This document shows, piece by piece, positions 30,971 through 38,146 of a stretch of DNA of 38,146 nucleotides. A program made the translations under genes and the position numbers. The first letter of the stretch is position 1. Each line of letters opens with the position of its first letter. Origin of the DNA: Xanthobacter aminoxidans (GTDB lineage Bacteria; Pseudomonadota; Alphaproteobacteria; Rhizobiales; Xanthobacteraceae); contig NZ_JAMJXC010000030.1 in NCBI RefSeq assembly GCF_023571765.1, forward strand, positions 1 through 38,146, written 5' to 3'. A model generated the notes under the pieces. That model saw only the letters and a list, made by a program, of their open reading frames with translations. It searched no databases and had not been told where the DNA came from.

Positions 30971-31366
30971 TCACTCGTCGAAATCGAACGTGCGCTCCTG
31001 GCCCTTCGACATGACCTTGCGCAGCCACGGGGGCGGATTGCCCTGAAGGACCACCTCCAGCTTGCCGATGAGATCGGAGATCTCCTCGGGCTGGTTGACC
31101 TTCATGGGATGAATGTTGTTGGCCACCACGCGGGCGGCGCCGGAGCCGCCGATGGCGGCCACGTAGAGGATGGTGCAATCCTTGATCGCATCGATCTTGG
31201 GCGCCAGCTTGTCCTCGTTTCCGTCTTCCTTCAGGTCGCCGTCGAATTCGATGGCCTCGATGAAGTGATGGCCCTCCGGGCCGACCTCGTAGATGGCAAT
31301 GTTCTTCGCCCAGCCGAAATGGGCATCGACCCTTTTGAGATCCTGGGTTGCGAATGCGACTTTCAT
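30971..31366 (-). CDS. nifX: NifX, FeMo-co precursor carrier
   Basis: NifX binds NifB-co and the VK-cluster and moves them between NifB and NifEN. The 131-aa protein begins MKVAFATQDLKRVDAHFGWA and has IAIYEVGPEGHHFIEAIEFD, DCTILYVAAIGGSGAARVV and PEEISDLIGKLEVVLQG. This is the same domain found at the C-terminus of NifB here. The ATG at 31366 has AAGG upstream. It follows nifN by 40 nt. Confidence 0.94.
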   Translation of the reverse strand: MKVAFATQDLKRVDAHFGWAKNIAIYEVGPEGHHFIEAIEFDGDLKEDGNEDKLAPKIDAIKDCTILYVAAIGGSGAARVVANNIHPMKVNQPEEISDLIGKLEVVLQGNPPPWLRKVMSKGQERTFDFDE

Positions 31367-31406
31367 GGAAGGCTCGCCTCTCTCGCGGTCTCGGTCCTTG
31401 CGGACT

Positions 31407-32846
31407 TCAGTGGTGGGCGGTGCTGGGTGCGGGTCCGAGGTCGGGCGCGCCGGCAGGGGTCGCTGCAATGGTCGCGCCATGGCCGTGGCCATCGCCGTCC
31501 CACGGGTTCTTCCACGTGTCGGGGGTCGCGTCGTGGTTCTGCTCGTGGTCGGCGATGCACATGTTGGCCAGCGTGAACATGAGGTCGCGCGTGCCGCGAT
31601 AGCCGACCGTCATCTTGTGGCCGGAGCCGATGCGATCGAACATGGGAATGCCGATGCGATAGAAGGGGATGTTGAGCCGGTCCGCCGCCTGGCGCCCATG
31701 GGAATGGGTGAGCAGCAGGTCGCAGCCCCGCTCCTTCGCCAGCGTCTCCAGGTCCTCGAGATCGCCCAGCAGCACCTCGTCGCAGGGCAGCTTCTCGAAC
31801 ACCGGCGACTGGGTGGTGGTGACGGCGGCGGTGATGTGCGTGCCCATCTCGTGCAGCGCGGAGGCGACATCGAACAGGAGGTCCGGCTCCGCGCCGATGG
31901 CGAGCTTGCGGCCGCCGAGGTGGAAGTGGGCGTCCAGCATGGCATCCACCAGCTGGCCCCGCTGCCGGCGATAGCGGCGCGGCACCTCGCGTCCCGAGAT
32001 CTCGCTCAGGAACATGAAGAATTCGTCGTTCGGCCCGAGCCCGCACAGACGCTCGAACAGCCTGTAGGGCGTGCCCGTCTTCTTCTGCATCGCCTCGGCC
32101 GCCGTCTTCATCTGGCTGCCGATGGCGATGGTCCAGGCCGCCTCGCCCATGGTGGCGACCTCGTCCACGCCGATGCCGCCGATGGTGGTGGGCGTGAAGT
32201 CGTCCGGGATGTGTCCATCGAGCGAGCCGGCGAGGTCCGGGAGGAAGGAGGGCTCAAGGCCGAAATCCTCGAGGATGCAGCGCAGCTCATCGAGGTCCCC
32301 GGGCTGCAGGTGGCAGCCGGGCAGCACATTGACGCGCTTCGGGTTCTTCGGCGCGTCCGGCGCGGGCTTCTTCACCAGCACCTCGACGATCTTGGCGACC
32401 GTCTTCTCCCAGCCGTCCTGGAAGGCGTCCTTGAAATCGGGGGTCGAGACATAGACCAGCGGGAAATCGGCGAGCTGCGGATACTTCTCGCGTATCAGCT
32501 TGATGTAGCCGTCCACGTCGTCGCCCTTGGTCTCGGTGACGCCGGTGGAGCAGATGCCGATGATCTCGGGCTTGGTGCGGTTGTAGATGTTGAGAATGGC
32601 CTGCTCGACATTCTCATAGCCGCCGAGCACGGTGGCCACCTCGCTCATGGCCGTGGTCTGGAGCGGGATGGCCTCCTTGAAGTGGCGCACGAACAGCACG
32701 AGGCCGAACGAGGTGCAGCCCTGCGAGCCGTGCAGCAGCGGCATGGCGCCCCTCAGCCCCATGAAGGCGAGCGCGCCGCCGATGGGCTGGCTCATCTTCA
32801 GCGGATTGACCGCGCAGCTCTTCTTCGCCTGGACGAACTTGGCCAT
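31407..32846 (-). CDS. nifN: NifN, FeMo-co scaffold subunit
   Basis: NifN is the NifK-like half of the NifEN scaffold on which the precursor is turned into FeMo-co. The 479-aa protein opens KKSCAVNPLKMSQPIGGALA (Cys11) and has LLHGSQGCTSFGLVLFVRHF (Cys44), ICSTGVTETKGDDVDGYIK and VNVLPGCHLQPGDLDELRCI. The C-terminus is Pro/Ala/His-rich (ATIAATPAGAPDLGPAPSTA), slightly longer than usual. It follows nifE by 9 nt. Confidence 0.96.
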   Translation of the reverse strand: MAKFVQAKKSCAVNPLKMSQPIGGALAFMGLRGAMPLLHGSQGCTSFGLVLFVRHFKEAIPLQTTAMSEVATVLGGYENVEQAILNIYNRTKPEIIGICSTGVTETKGDDVDGYIKLIREKYPQLADFPLVYVSTPDFKDAFQDGWEKTVAKIVEVLVKKPAPDAPKNPKRVNVLPGCHLQPGDLDELRCILEDFGLEPSFLPDLAGSLDGHIPDDFTPTTIGGIGVDEVATMGEAAWTIAIGSQMKTAAEAMQKKTGTPYRLFERLCGLGPNDEFFMFLSEISGREVPRRYRRQRGQLVDAMLDAHFHLGGRKLAIGAEPDLLFDVASALHEMGTHITAAVTTTQSPVFEKLPCDEVLLGDLEDLETLAKERGCDLLLTHSHGRQAADRLNIPFYRIGIPMFDRIGSGHKMTVGYRGTRDLMFTLANMCIADHEQNHDATPDTWKNPWDGDGHGHGATIAATPAGAPDLGPAPSTAHH

Positions 32847-32855
32847 CGCGCCCTC

Positions 32856-34751
32856 CTATTCGGCGGCCACGAGCGCGGCCGGCGTGCCGAGCGGGGCGAC
32901 GAGTTCGTCCAGCATGTCCTCGATGCGCTCACCGCACTTACCGCAGCCGGAGCCGGCCTCGGTGCGGGCGGTCACCTCGGCGAGATTGGAGGCGCCGGCG
33001 GCAACCGCATCCTCGATGGTGCCGACGGTGACGCTCTTGCAGTTGCAGACCTTCTTGGCGCGGCGCGCGGCCTCGGCCAGCACCGGATCAGCCGGCGCGG
33101 GCTCCGCGACGCCAAGCGCCTCGAAGATGTCCTCGATGCGGCCCGAGCACGCGCCGCACCCGCCGGAGGCATTGGTGTGGGTCTTCACGCCCTCGACCGT
33201 GGTGAGGCTGTGCGCCTTGATGGCGTCCTCGATGGTGCCGAGGTCCACACTCTTGCAATTGCAGATCTTCTTGGCGCGACGGGCCTTCTCGGCGGCGACC
33301 GGATCGGCGGCGAGGGCGGCCGCTTCGGCCTCCATCTGGGCGATGGCGCGGTTCTGCCAGTTGTTGGCCGGGTTGTCCCATGGGGCGGGCTTGCGCACCT
33401 GCTCCCAGATGGGATTGTAGAGCGCCTTGTCGATCTCCTCCACGAGCTTCACCATGCCGATGTAGCCCATGTAGGCGTGGTGGCGCTCCTGGTTGATGTC
33501 GAGCCACGGCATGGCGGCCTTGAGCGCGATGAACTGCGAGCGGCCACCCGAGAGCATGATGTCCGCCTTCGCGTCCTTCAGCATCTTGTACATTTCGCGG
33601 GGCGTCATGTCGTCGATCATGTGGGCATCCTGCCCCATGAGCTCCTTGATGCGCTCCTTGTCCTCCTTGGTGGACTTCTTCACCGAGGTGCCGACCAGTT
33701 CGAGGCCGGCCTCCTGCAGCGCAGCCACCACCGACCAAGACTTCACGCCGCCGGTGATGAGCAGCACCTTCTTGTCCTTGAAGCGGTCCTTGAACTTGGC
33801 GATCGCCGCCCAGGCCTTCGCCTCCTCGCGCTCGATGAGCGCCTCGGTGCGGTCCATCAGCTCGGGATCGGCGCCGCGCTCGATGAGCATGCGGGCGATC
33901 TCGCGGAGCGAATCCGAGGAATCCTGAATGCCGTAGAAGGAACCCTCGAAGAAGGGGATGTCGTAGCGCTCCTCCATCTTGCGGGCCACGTTGATCATGG
34001 CCTTCGAGCACACCATCATCGCCGCCTTGGCGCGGTGGGAGGAGGCCACATCCTTGTAGCGGCCGTCGCCGGAGATGCAGGCGAGGATGCGGATGCCCAG
34101 CTCGTCGAGCAGCGGCTTCACCTGCCACAGTTCGCCGGAGAGATTGTATTCGCCAATGATGTTGATGTCGTAGGGCGTCGTGTAGTCCGGCTCCTCGGTG
34201 CCGATGACGTGCTCGAGGATGGCCTCACCGGCCAGCTTGTTGCCGAGGTTCTTCGGGCCCACGAAGCCGGGGGAATTGATCGGGATGACCGGCGTGCCGA
34301 ACTTCTCCTTCGCCGCCTTGCAGACCGCGTCGATGTCGTCGCCGATCATGGCGGGCACGCAGGTCTGGTAGACGAAGACGGCCGGCGGGTCGTACTTCTC
34401 GATGATTTCCTTGATGGACTTGAACAGGCGCTTCTCGCCGCCGAACACCACGTCCGTCTCGTTGATGTCGGTGGTGAAGCCGGTGCGCCAGATCTGCGAG
34501 CCGGAGGAGCGCGCGCCGCGGTTGTCCCAGCTGTTGCCTTCGCAGGCAATGGGGCCATGCACCAGGTGCGCGACATCGGTCAGCGGCTGAAGGGCGATCT
34601 TGGCGCCGTCGAAAGCGCAGCCGCCGGCGGCACCGCCGGGCTGGAGCTGCTTGGTGCACCCCTTCTTCTTTTCCGCCTCCGATTTGTTCTGGTTCTTCGC
34701 GCAGCCGGGCTCGTTGAACACTTGCTGGATCGTGGCGGAAACCGAGCTCAT
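32856..34751 (-). CDS. nifE: NifE with two C-terminal NifU-type [2Fe-2S] (BFD) domains
   Basis: NifE is the NifD-like half of the NifEN scaffold. Residues 1-470 are normal NifE: CAFDGAKIALQPLTDVAHLV (Cys45), GPIACEGNSWDNRG (Cys70), VYQTCVPAMIGDD (Cys131), MMVCSKAMINVARKMEERYD (Cys248). The protein is 631 aa, about 150 longer than the usual 475. The extension holds two BFD-like domains with C497-x-C499-x32-C532-x2-C535 and C569-x-C571-x31-C603-x2-C606, as in the middle domain of full NifU and in bacterioferritin-associated ferredoxin. They are joined by Ala/Pro-rich linkers (nt 32892-33284). The separate NifU at 22562 lacks this domain. Confidence 0.96.
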   Translation of the reverse strand: MSSVSATIQQVFNEPGCAKNQNKSEAEKKKGCTKQLQPGGAAGGCAFDGAKIALQPLTDVAHLVHGPIACEGNSWDNRGARSSGSQIWRTGFTTDINETDVVFGGEKRLFKSIKEIIEKYDPPAVFVYQTCVPAMIGDDIDAVCKAAKEKFGTPVIPINSPGFVGPKNLGNKLAGEAILEHVIGTEEPDYTTPYDINIIGEYNLSGELWQVKPLLDELGIRILACISGDGRYKDVASSHRAKAAMMVCSKAMINVARKMEERYDIPFFEGSFYGIQDSSDSLREIARMLIERGADPELMDRTEALIEREEAKAWAAIAKFKDRFKDKKVLLITGGVKSWSVVAALQEAGLELVGTSVKKSTKEDKERIKELMGQDAHMIDDMTPREMYKMLKDAKADIMLSGGRSQFIALKAAMPWLDINQERHHAYMGYIGMVKLVEEIDKALYNPIWEQVRKPAPWDNPANNWQNRAIAQMEAEAAALAADPVAAEKARRAKKICNCKSVDLGTIEDAIKAHSLTTVEGVKTHTNASGGCGACSGRIEDIFEALGVAEPAPADPVLAEAARRAKKVCNCKSVTVGTIEDAVAAGASNLAEVTARTEAGSGCGKCGERIEDMLDELVAPLGTPAALVAAE

Positions 34752-34850
34752 GGATCTCTCCTTCGGCGGACGGGCTGTGCAAAGATCGCGGGCGCGAACA
34801 TCACATGGGGGCGGACATGAAATGGGGCGGACTTCACTCTCCCTGTCGGG

Positions 34851-34876
34851 CCGGCCCGGGCGGGGCCCCGGGCCGG
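34851..34876. repeat. Strong hairpin between nifK and nifE
   Basis: A 10-bp perfect stem CCGGCCCGGG/CCCGGGCCGG with a CGGGGC loop lies in the 147-nt nifK-nifE gap. There is no T-tract on the minus strand, so it is more likely a partial stop or mRNA 3'-end protector that sets nifHDK above nifEN in amount. I found no sigma-54 promoter in this gap. Confidence 0.6.
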
Positions 34877-34898
34877 ATCGATCATTTCACCTATGCGA

Positions 34899-36458
34899 TC
34901 AACGGATGATGTCGAACGAATAGTCGGTCTTCGCCGGCACGATCGTGTTTTGATCGATGGTGTCGAAGATCTTGTCGAGGATGGTGATCAGGACGTTCAT
35001 GCCGCCCTGATAGCCCCACACCGGACGGCGGTGGTGGTGGTGGCGGTCGAACACCGGGAAGCCGATGCGGATCAGCGGGGTGCCCGTGTCGCGCTCGAGA
35101 TACTTGCCGTAGGTGTTGCCGATCAGGAAGTCCACCGGCTCGGTGAAGAGCAGGGAGCGCATGTGCCAGAGGTCGCGGCCGGGATAGACGTTGCAGTTCT
35201 GGCCGAACGGCGAGCTATCGAACAGCTTCTGGACCTTGTCCGCCCACTTCTGGTTGCCGTTGGTGGCAAGGACGTGGGTGGGCTCGGCGCCGAGTTCCAG
35301 CAGGAAGCCGGCGAGACCCAGGCACAGGTCGGGATCGCCGTAGATGGCGAACTTCTTGCCGTGGATGTGGGCGTTCGAGTCGGCGATGGCATCGACGAGG
35401 CGGCCGCGCTCCTTGGCGAGCTCCTCCGGGATTTCCTTGCCGGAGATCCGCGAGATCGCCATCAGGAACTCGTCGGTGCCCTTCACGCCCACGGGGTGGT
35501 TGAAGGCGACGACTTCCTGGCCGTGGTTGCCGATGAACGGCAGGGTCTTCTCGGTGCAGTATTCCTGCATGGAGATGGTGGCCTTGGCGTGGACGGCGTT
35601 GGCCGCCTCCTCCAGGGTGGTGCCGCCGTCATACATGCGGAACTCGCCGTCGGTCGGCGTGTCGAACACTTCGGAGTTGTCGCCGAGGATGGTGTAGTCG
35701 ACACCCATCAGACCGAAGATGCGCTTGACTTCACGCAGGTTGCCGACGGTGTAGCCGTCGAAGCCGCCGATGAAGTTGATCTTCTCGTTCGGCTCGCGCA
35801 CCAGCTTGGGGGCGGTGCCGGCCTTGCCGTCCCAGAAGTGCTCCAGCACGCCCTTGATGGCGTTGTCGTAGCCGGTGACATGGCTGCCGACGAAGGCCGG
35901 GGTGTGGGCGAAGGGAACGTCGTACTCCTGCGGGACCGAGCCCTTTTCCTTCGCCGTCTTGATGAAGGCGTTGAGGTCGTCGCCGATCACTTCCGCCATG
36001 CAGGTGGTGGAGACGGCGATCATCTTGGGCTTGTACATGTTGTAGGTGTTGGCGAGGCCGTCAATCATGTTGTTGAGGCCGCCGAACACCGCCGCGTCTT
36101 CCGTCATGGACGACGACACGCAGGAGCTGGGCTCCTTGAAGTGACGGGACAGGTGCGAACGGTAGTACGCGACGCAGCCCTGGGAGCCGTGCACGAACGG
36201 GATCGTGTGCTCGAAGCCGACCGCCACGAACACCGCGCCGAGCGGCTGGCAGGCCTTGGCCGGGTTCACCGTCAGGGCCTCGCGGGCGAAGTTCTTTTCC
36301 TTGTACTCGGGAGTCTTGGCCCACTCGCGAATGCGCTCGACTTCGGCGGGATCGCGGGGGTTCTCGAACATCTTCTTCTTGTTGGCCAGCATCTGCTGGT
36401 ACTCGGGACCGCGGAACAGCTCGAAGTGATCGAGCACGTTGTCTGCATTCTGTGGCAT
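34899..36458 (-). CDS. nifK: NifK, nitrogenase MoFe protein beta chain
   Basis: NifK forms the alpha2-beta2 MoFe protein with NifD and shares the P-cluster. The 519-aa protein has the three P-cluster cysteines at C70 ([13 protein letters not shown]), C95 ([13 protein letters not shown]) and C153 ([13 protein letters not shown]), the same numbers as in A. vinelandii. Other marks are [13 protein letters not shown] and [20 protein letters not shown] near the end. It lies 98 nt after nifD and is read from the nifH promoter, which should be outside the window. Confidence 0.98.
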   Translation of the reverse strand: MPQNADNVLDHFELFRGPEYQQMLANKKKMFENPRDPAEVERIREWAKTPEYKEKNFAREALTVNPAKACQPLGAVFVAVGFEHTIPFVHGSQGCVAYYRSHLSRHFKEPSSCVSSSMTEDAAVFGGLNNMIDGLANTYNMYKPKMIAVSTTCMAEVIGDDLNAFIKTAKEKGSVPQEYDVPFAHTPAFVGSHVTGYDNAIKGVLEHFWDGKAGTAPKLVREPNEKINFIGGFDGYTVGNLREVKRIFGLMGVDYTILGDNSEVFDTPTDGEFRMYDGGTTLEEAANAVHAKATISMQEYCTEKTLPFIGNHGQEVVAFNHPVGVKGTDEFLMAISRISGKEIPEELAKERGRLVDAIADSNAHIHGKKFAIYGDPDLCLGLAGFLLELGAEPTHVLATNGNQKWADKVQKLFDSSPFGQNCNVYPGRDLWHMRSLLFTEPVDFLIGNTYGKYLERDTGTPLIRIGFPVFDRHHHHRRPVWGYQGGMNVLITILDKIFDTIDQNTIVPAKTDYSFDIIR

Positions 36459-36504
36459 CTCGAACCCCTAATATGTGGGTCAAATATGGGAGCCCGTCCC
36501 GGGT

Positions 36505-36528
36505 GCCCCTCCCCGCGAAGGGAGGGGC
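36505..36528. repeat. Hairpin between nifD and nifK
   Basis: A 9-bp perfect stem GCCCCTCCC/GGGAGGGGC has a 6-nt loop. No T-tract follows on the minus strand. It sits between two genes that must be made in equal amounts, so a stabilising role is more likely than termination. Confidence 0.5.
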
Positions 36529-36556
36529 TTCTGGTTCAGGCGCTCGAAAATCCGCC

Positions 36557-38062
36557 TCACTCGGCGGCGAGCAGCCCCGCCTGGCCGGGAGCCTGCTTCC
36601 ACGGGGCCTTGGTCATCTTCCAGACGGGGGAATTGATGGCCATGTCCATGTCGCGGGCGAAGATGGCGAAGCCATCATAGCCGTGGTACGGGCCGGAATA
36701 GTCCCAGGAGTGCATCTGGCGGAACGGCACGCCCATCTTCTGGAAGACGTACTTTTCCTTGATGCCCGAGCCGACCAGGTCCGGCTGGACCTTCTCGACG
36801 AACTTCTCGAACTCGTAGCCGGTCACGTCGTCATAGATGAGCGTGCCATCCTTGACGTAGTGCTGGGCGGTGCGCTGATAGTCGTCGTTGTGGGCGAACT
36901 CGTAACCCGTGCCCACCACTTCCATGCCGAGGTCCTCGTAGGCCCCGATCACGTGACGGGGACGCAGGCCGCCCACGTACAGCATGACCGTCTTGCCTTC
37001 GAGCCGCGGACGATACTTGGCGATCACCGCGTCCATGAGGGGCGCGTACTTGGCGATAACGCGCTCGGCGCCTTCCTTGATCTTGTCGTCGAAGTAAGCG
37101 GCGATCTTGCGCAGCGACTCCGCGATCTTGGAGGGACCGAAGAAGTTGTACTCGCACCACGGGATCCCGAACTTCTCTTCCATGTGGCGGGAGATGTAGT
37201 TCATGGAGCGGTAGCAGTGCAGGACGTTCAGCTTCGCCCGGGGAGTGTTCTCGAGCTCGGCGAGGGAGCCGTCGCCCGACCACTGGGCGATCACGCGCAG
37301 GCCCATCTCCTCGAGGAGGATACGGGACGACCAAGCGTCGCCCCCGATGTTGTAGTCGCCGATGATCGCGACGTCATAGGGCGACGGCTCGAACGGGGGC
37401 GCCTTGTTCGGGTCCAGCTTGTCGAACACCCAGTCCCGCACCGCGTCGTTGGCGATGTGGTGGCCGAGGGACTGCGACACGCCGCGGAAGCCTTCGCAGC
37501 GCACCGGAACGATGGTCTTGCCGTCGTATTCCTTGGACTTGGACTTGGACACGGCCTCGATGTCGTCGCCGATGAGGCCGATCGGGCACTCGGACTGGAC
37601 GGTGATGCCGTTGTTGAGCGGGAACAGCTCCTGGATTTCGTCCATGATCTTGGCGAGCTTCTTGTCACCGCCGAAGACGATGTCCTTCTCCTGGAAGTCG
37701 GACGTGAACTGCATCGTCACGAAGGTGTCGATGCCGGTCGTGCCGATGTAGTAGTTGCGGCGGGCGGCCCAGCTGTACTGGCCGCAGCCCACCGGGCCGT
37801 GGGAGATGTGGATCATGTCCTTGATGGGACCCCACACCACACCCTTCGAGCCGGCGTAGGCGCAGCCGCGGATCGTCATCACGCCCGGGATGGACTTGAT
37901 GTTCGACTTCACGCCGCAGTCGGACTTGCCGGACTCATGGACATTGAGGTGCTTCGCGCGGCGCTTCGCGGTCTTCTCGGGATAAACCTTGAGGACTTCC
38001 GCGATGAGTTCCTTGTTCCGCGCCTTGATTTCAGCAACGTTTTGCGGTTGGGCCAAGCTCAT
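36557..38062 (-). CDS. nifD: NifD, nitrogenase MoFe protein alpha chain
   Basis: NifD binds FeMo-co, the site of N2 reduction. The 501-aa protein has the P-cluster cysteines C67 ([12 protein letters not shown]), C93 ([10 protein letters not shown]) and C159 ([13 protein letters not shown]), and the FeMo-co ligands C283 ([12 protein letters not shown]) and H451 ([14 protein letters not shown]), matching A. vinelandii C62, C88, C154, C275 and H442. The residues mark it as Mo-type rather than VnfD or AnfD. The ATG at 38062 begins MSLAQPQN. nifH should lie directly upstream, beyond the right edge. Confidence 0.98.
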   Translation of the reverse strand: MSLAQPQNVAEIKARNKELIAEVLKVYPEKTAKRRAKHLNVHESGKSDCGVKSNIKSIPGVMTIRGCAYAGSKGVVWGPIKDMIHISHGPVGCGQYSWAARRNYYIGTTGIDTFVTMQFTSDFQEKDIVFGGDKKLAKIMDEIQELFPLNNGITVQSECPIGLIGDDIEAVSKSKSKEYDGKTIVPVRCEGFRGVSQSLGHHIANDAVRDWVFDKLDPNKAPPFEPSPYDVAIIGDYNIGGDAWSSRILLEEMGLRVIAQWSGDGSLAELENTPRAKLNVLHCYRSMNYISRHMEEKFGIPWCEYNFFGPSKIAESLRKIAAYFDDKIKEGAERVIAKYAPLMDAVIAKYRPRLEGKTVMLYVGGLRPRHVIGAYEDLGMEVVGTGYEFAHNDDYQRTAQHYVKDGTLIYDDVTGYEFEKFVEKVQPDLVGSGIKEKYVFQKMGVPFRQMHSWDYSGPYHGYDGFAIFARDMDMAINSPVWKMTKAPWKQAPGQAGLLAAE

Positions 38063-38098
38063 TTCGCAATCTCGCTCTCGTTGGGTTGCCGTTTGGCA

Positions 38099-38124
38099 GG
38101 CCGGCCCCGCAATTGAGGCCGGCC
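38099..38124. repeat. Hairpin upstream of nifD (nifH-nifD gap)
   Basis: GGCCGGCC (38099-38106) pairs with GGCCGGCC (38117-38124) around a 10-nt loop. It lies 36 bp before the nifD start and has no T-tract. Such hairpins between nifH and nifD are thought to raise nifH mRNA above nifDK. Confidence 0.55.
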
Positions 38125-38146
38125 CCAGGTCACTCGACGCGATGGC

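Noticed and set aside
31293-38116. Very long plus-strand open frames opposite nifN, nifE, nifK and nifD
   Set aside because: They mirror conserved nif genes codon for codon and show Leu/Val/Asp/His-rich shadow composition; no family features.
38130-38146. Possible last codons of nifH at the right edge
   Set aside because: A TGA on the minus strand would end a short tail, but 17 bases are too few to identify nifH, so I did not call a partial gene.

Overview
This window is almost entirely a nitrogen-fixation (nif/fix) island. It is visibly GC-rich, with tightly packed genes, strong Shine-Dalgarno sites and many sigma-54 (-24/-12) promoters preceded by NifA-type TGT-N10-ACA sites. The FixABCX set, the iscN-nifU-nifS type arrangement with a short NifU, nifB-fdxN, and an intergenic palindrome of a type I associate with Rhizobiales genomes all point to an alphaproteobacterium. 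A Xanthobacteraceae-like diazotroph (Azorhizobium/Xanthobacter type) is my best inference; I could not check it by search.

Layout. (1) 1-5254, plus strand: NifA site, sigma-54 promoter, fixA-fixB-fixC-fixX, then a 4Fe-4S leucine-rich-variant (LRV) protein and a terminator. (2) 5373-8122: a sigma-54 unit with a dienelactone-hydrolase-like protein and a small protein; a minus-strand GNAT-like gene; a sigma-54 unit of two small unknown proteins. (3) 8160-11709, minus: Rieske protein, two small unknowns and a truncated hemoglobin; upstream of these a YqeB-like, TPR and SufT-like unit. (4) 11898-12652, plus: bolA and a CGFS glutaredoxin, divergent from the YqeB-like unit and sharing one NifA site. 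(5) 12761-15455, minus: small unknowns, a DegT-fold protein and a cysteine-free ferredoxin-fold protein. (6) 15566-19922, minus: nifB operon (nifB, fdxN, IscA-like, TPR, LRV, nifZ, second nifZ). (7) 20028-23487, minus: iscN, short nifU, nifS, nifT and a SIR2-like gene. (8) 23680-24550, plus: one unknown gene with its own promoter and terminator. (9) 24570-26692, minus: FAD amine-oxidase-like protein plus a second Rieske protein. (10) 27012-29213, plus: unknown gene, sulfurtransferase and two small unknown genes. (11) 29240-38062, minus: nifD, nifK, nifE, nifN, nifX, DUF269, DUF683, fdxB, nifQ. nifH should lie just beyond the right edge.

How it works together. NifD/NifK are the MoFe protein. 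NifB, NifE, NifN, NifX, NifQ and the DUF269/DUF683 proteins make and carry FeMo-co. NifS, the short NifU, the A-type carriers, BolA-Grx and the SufT-like protein supply Fe-S clusters. NifZ and NifT assist maturation. FixABCX, FdxN and FdxB bring low-potential electrons. The hemoglobin, the Rieske proteins and many unknown genes form an accessory layer.

The most unusual observations are in that accessory layer. Three proteins keep an enzyme or ferredoxin fold but have lost key residues: the DLH-like protein lacks the nucleophile Cys and the His, the DegT-like protein lacks the PLP lysine, and the ferredoxin-like protein contains no cysteine. NifE carries two extra NifU-type [2Fe-2S] (BFD) domains while the local NifU has lost that domain. 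Five protein families occur in pairs (LRV, TPR, Rieske, A-type carrier, NifZ).
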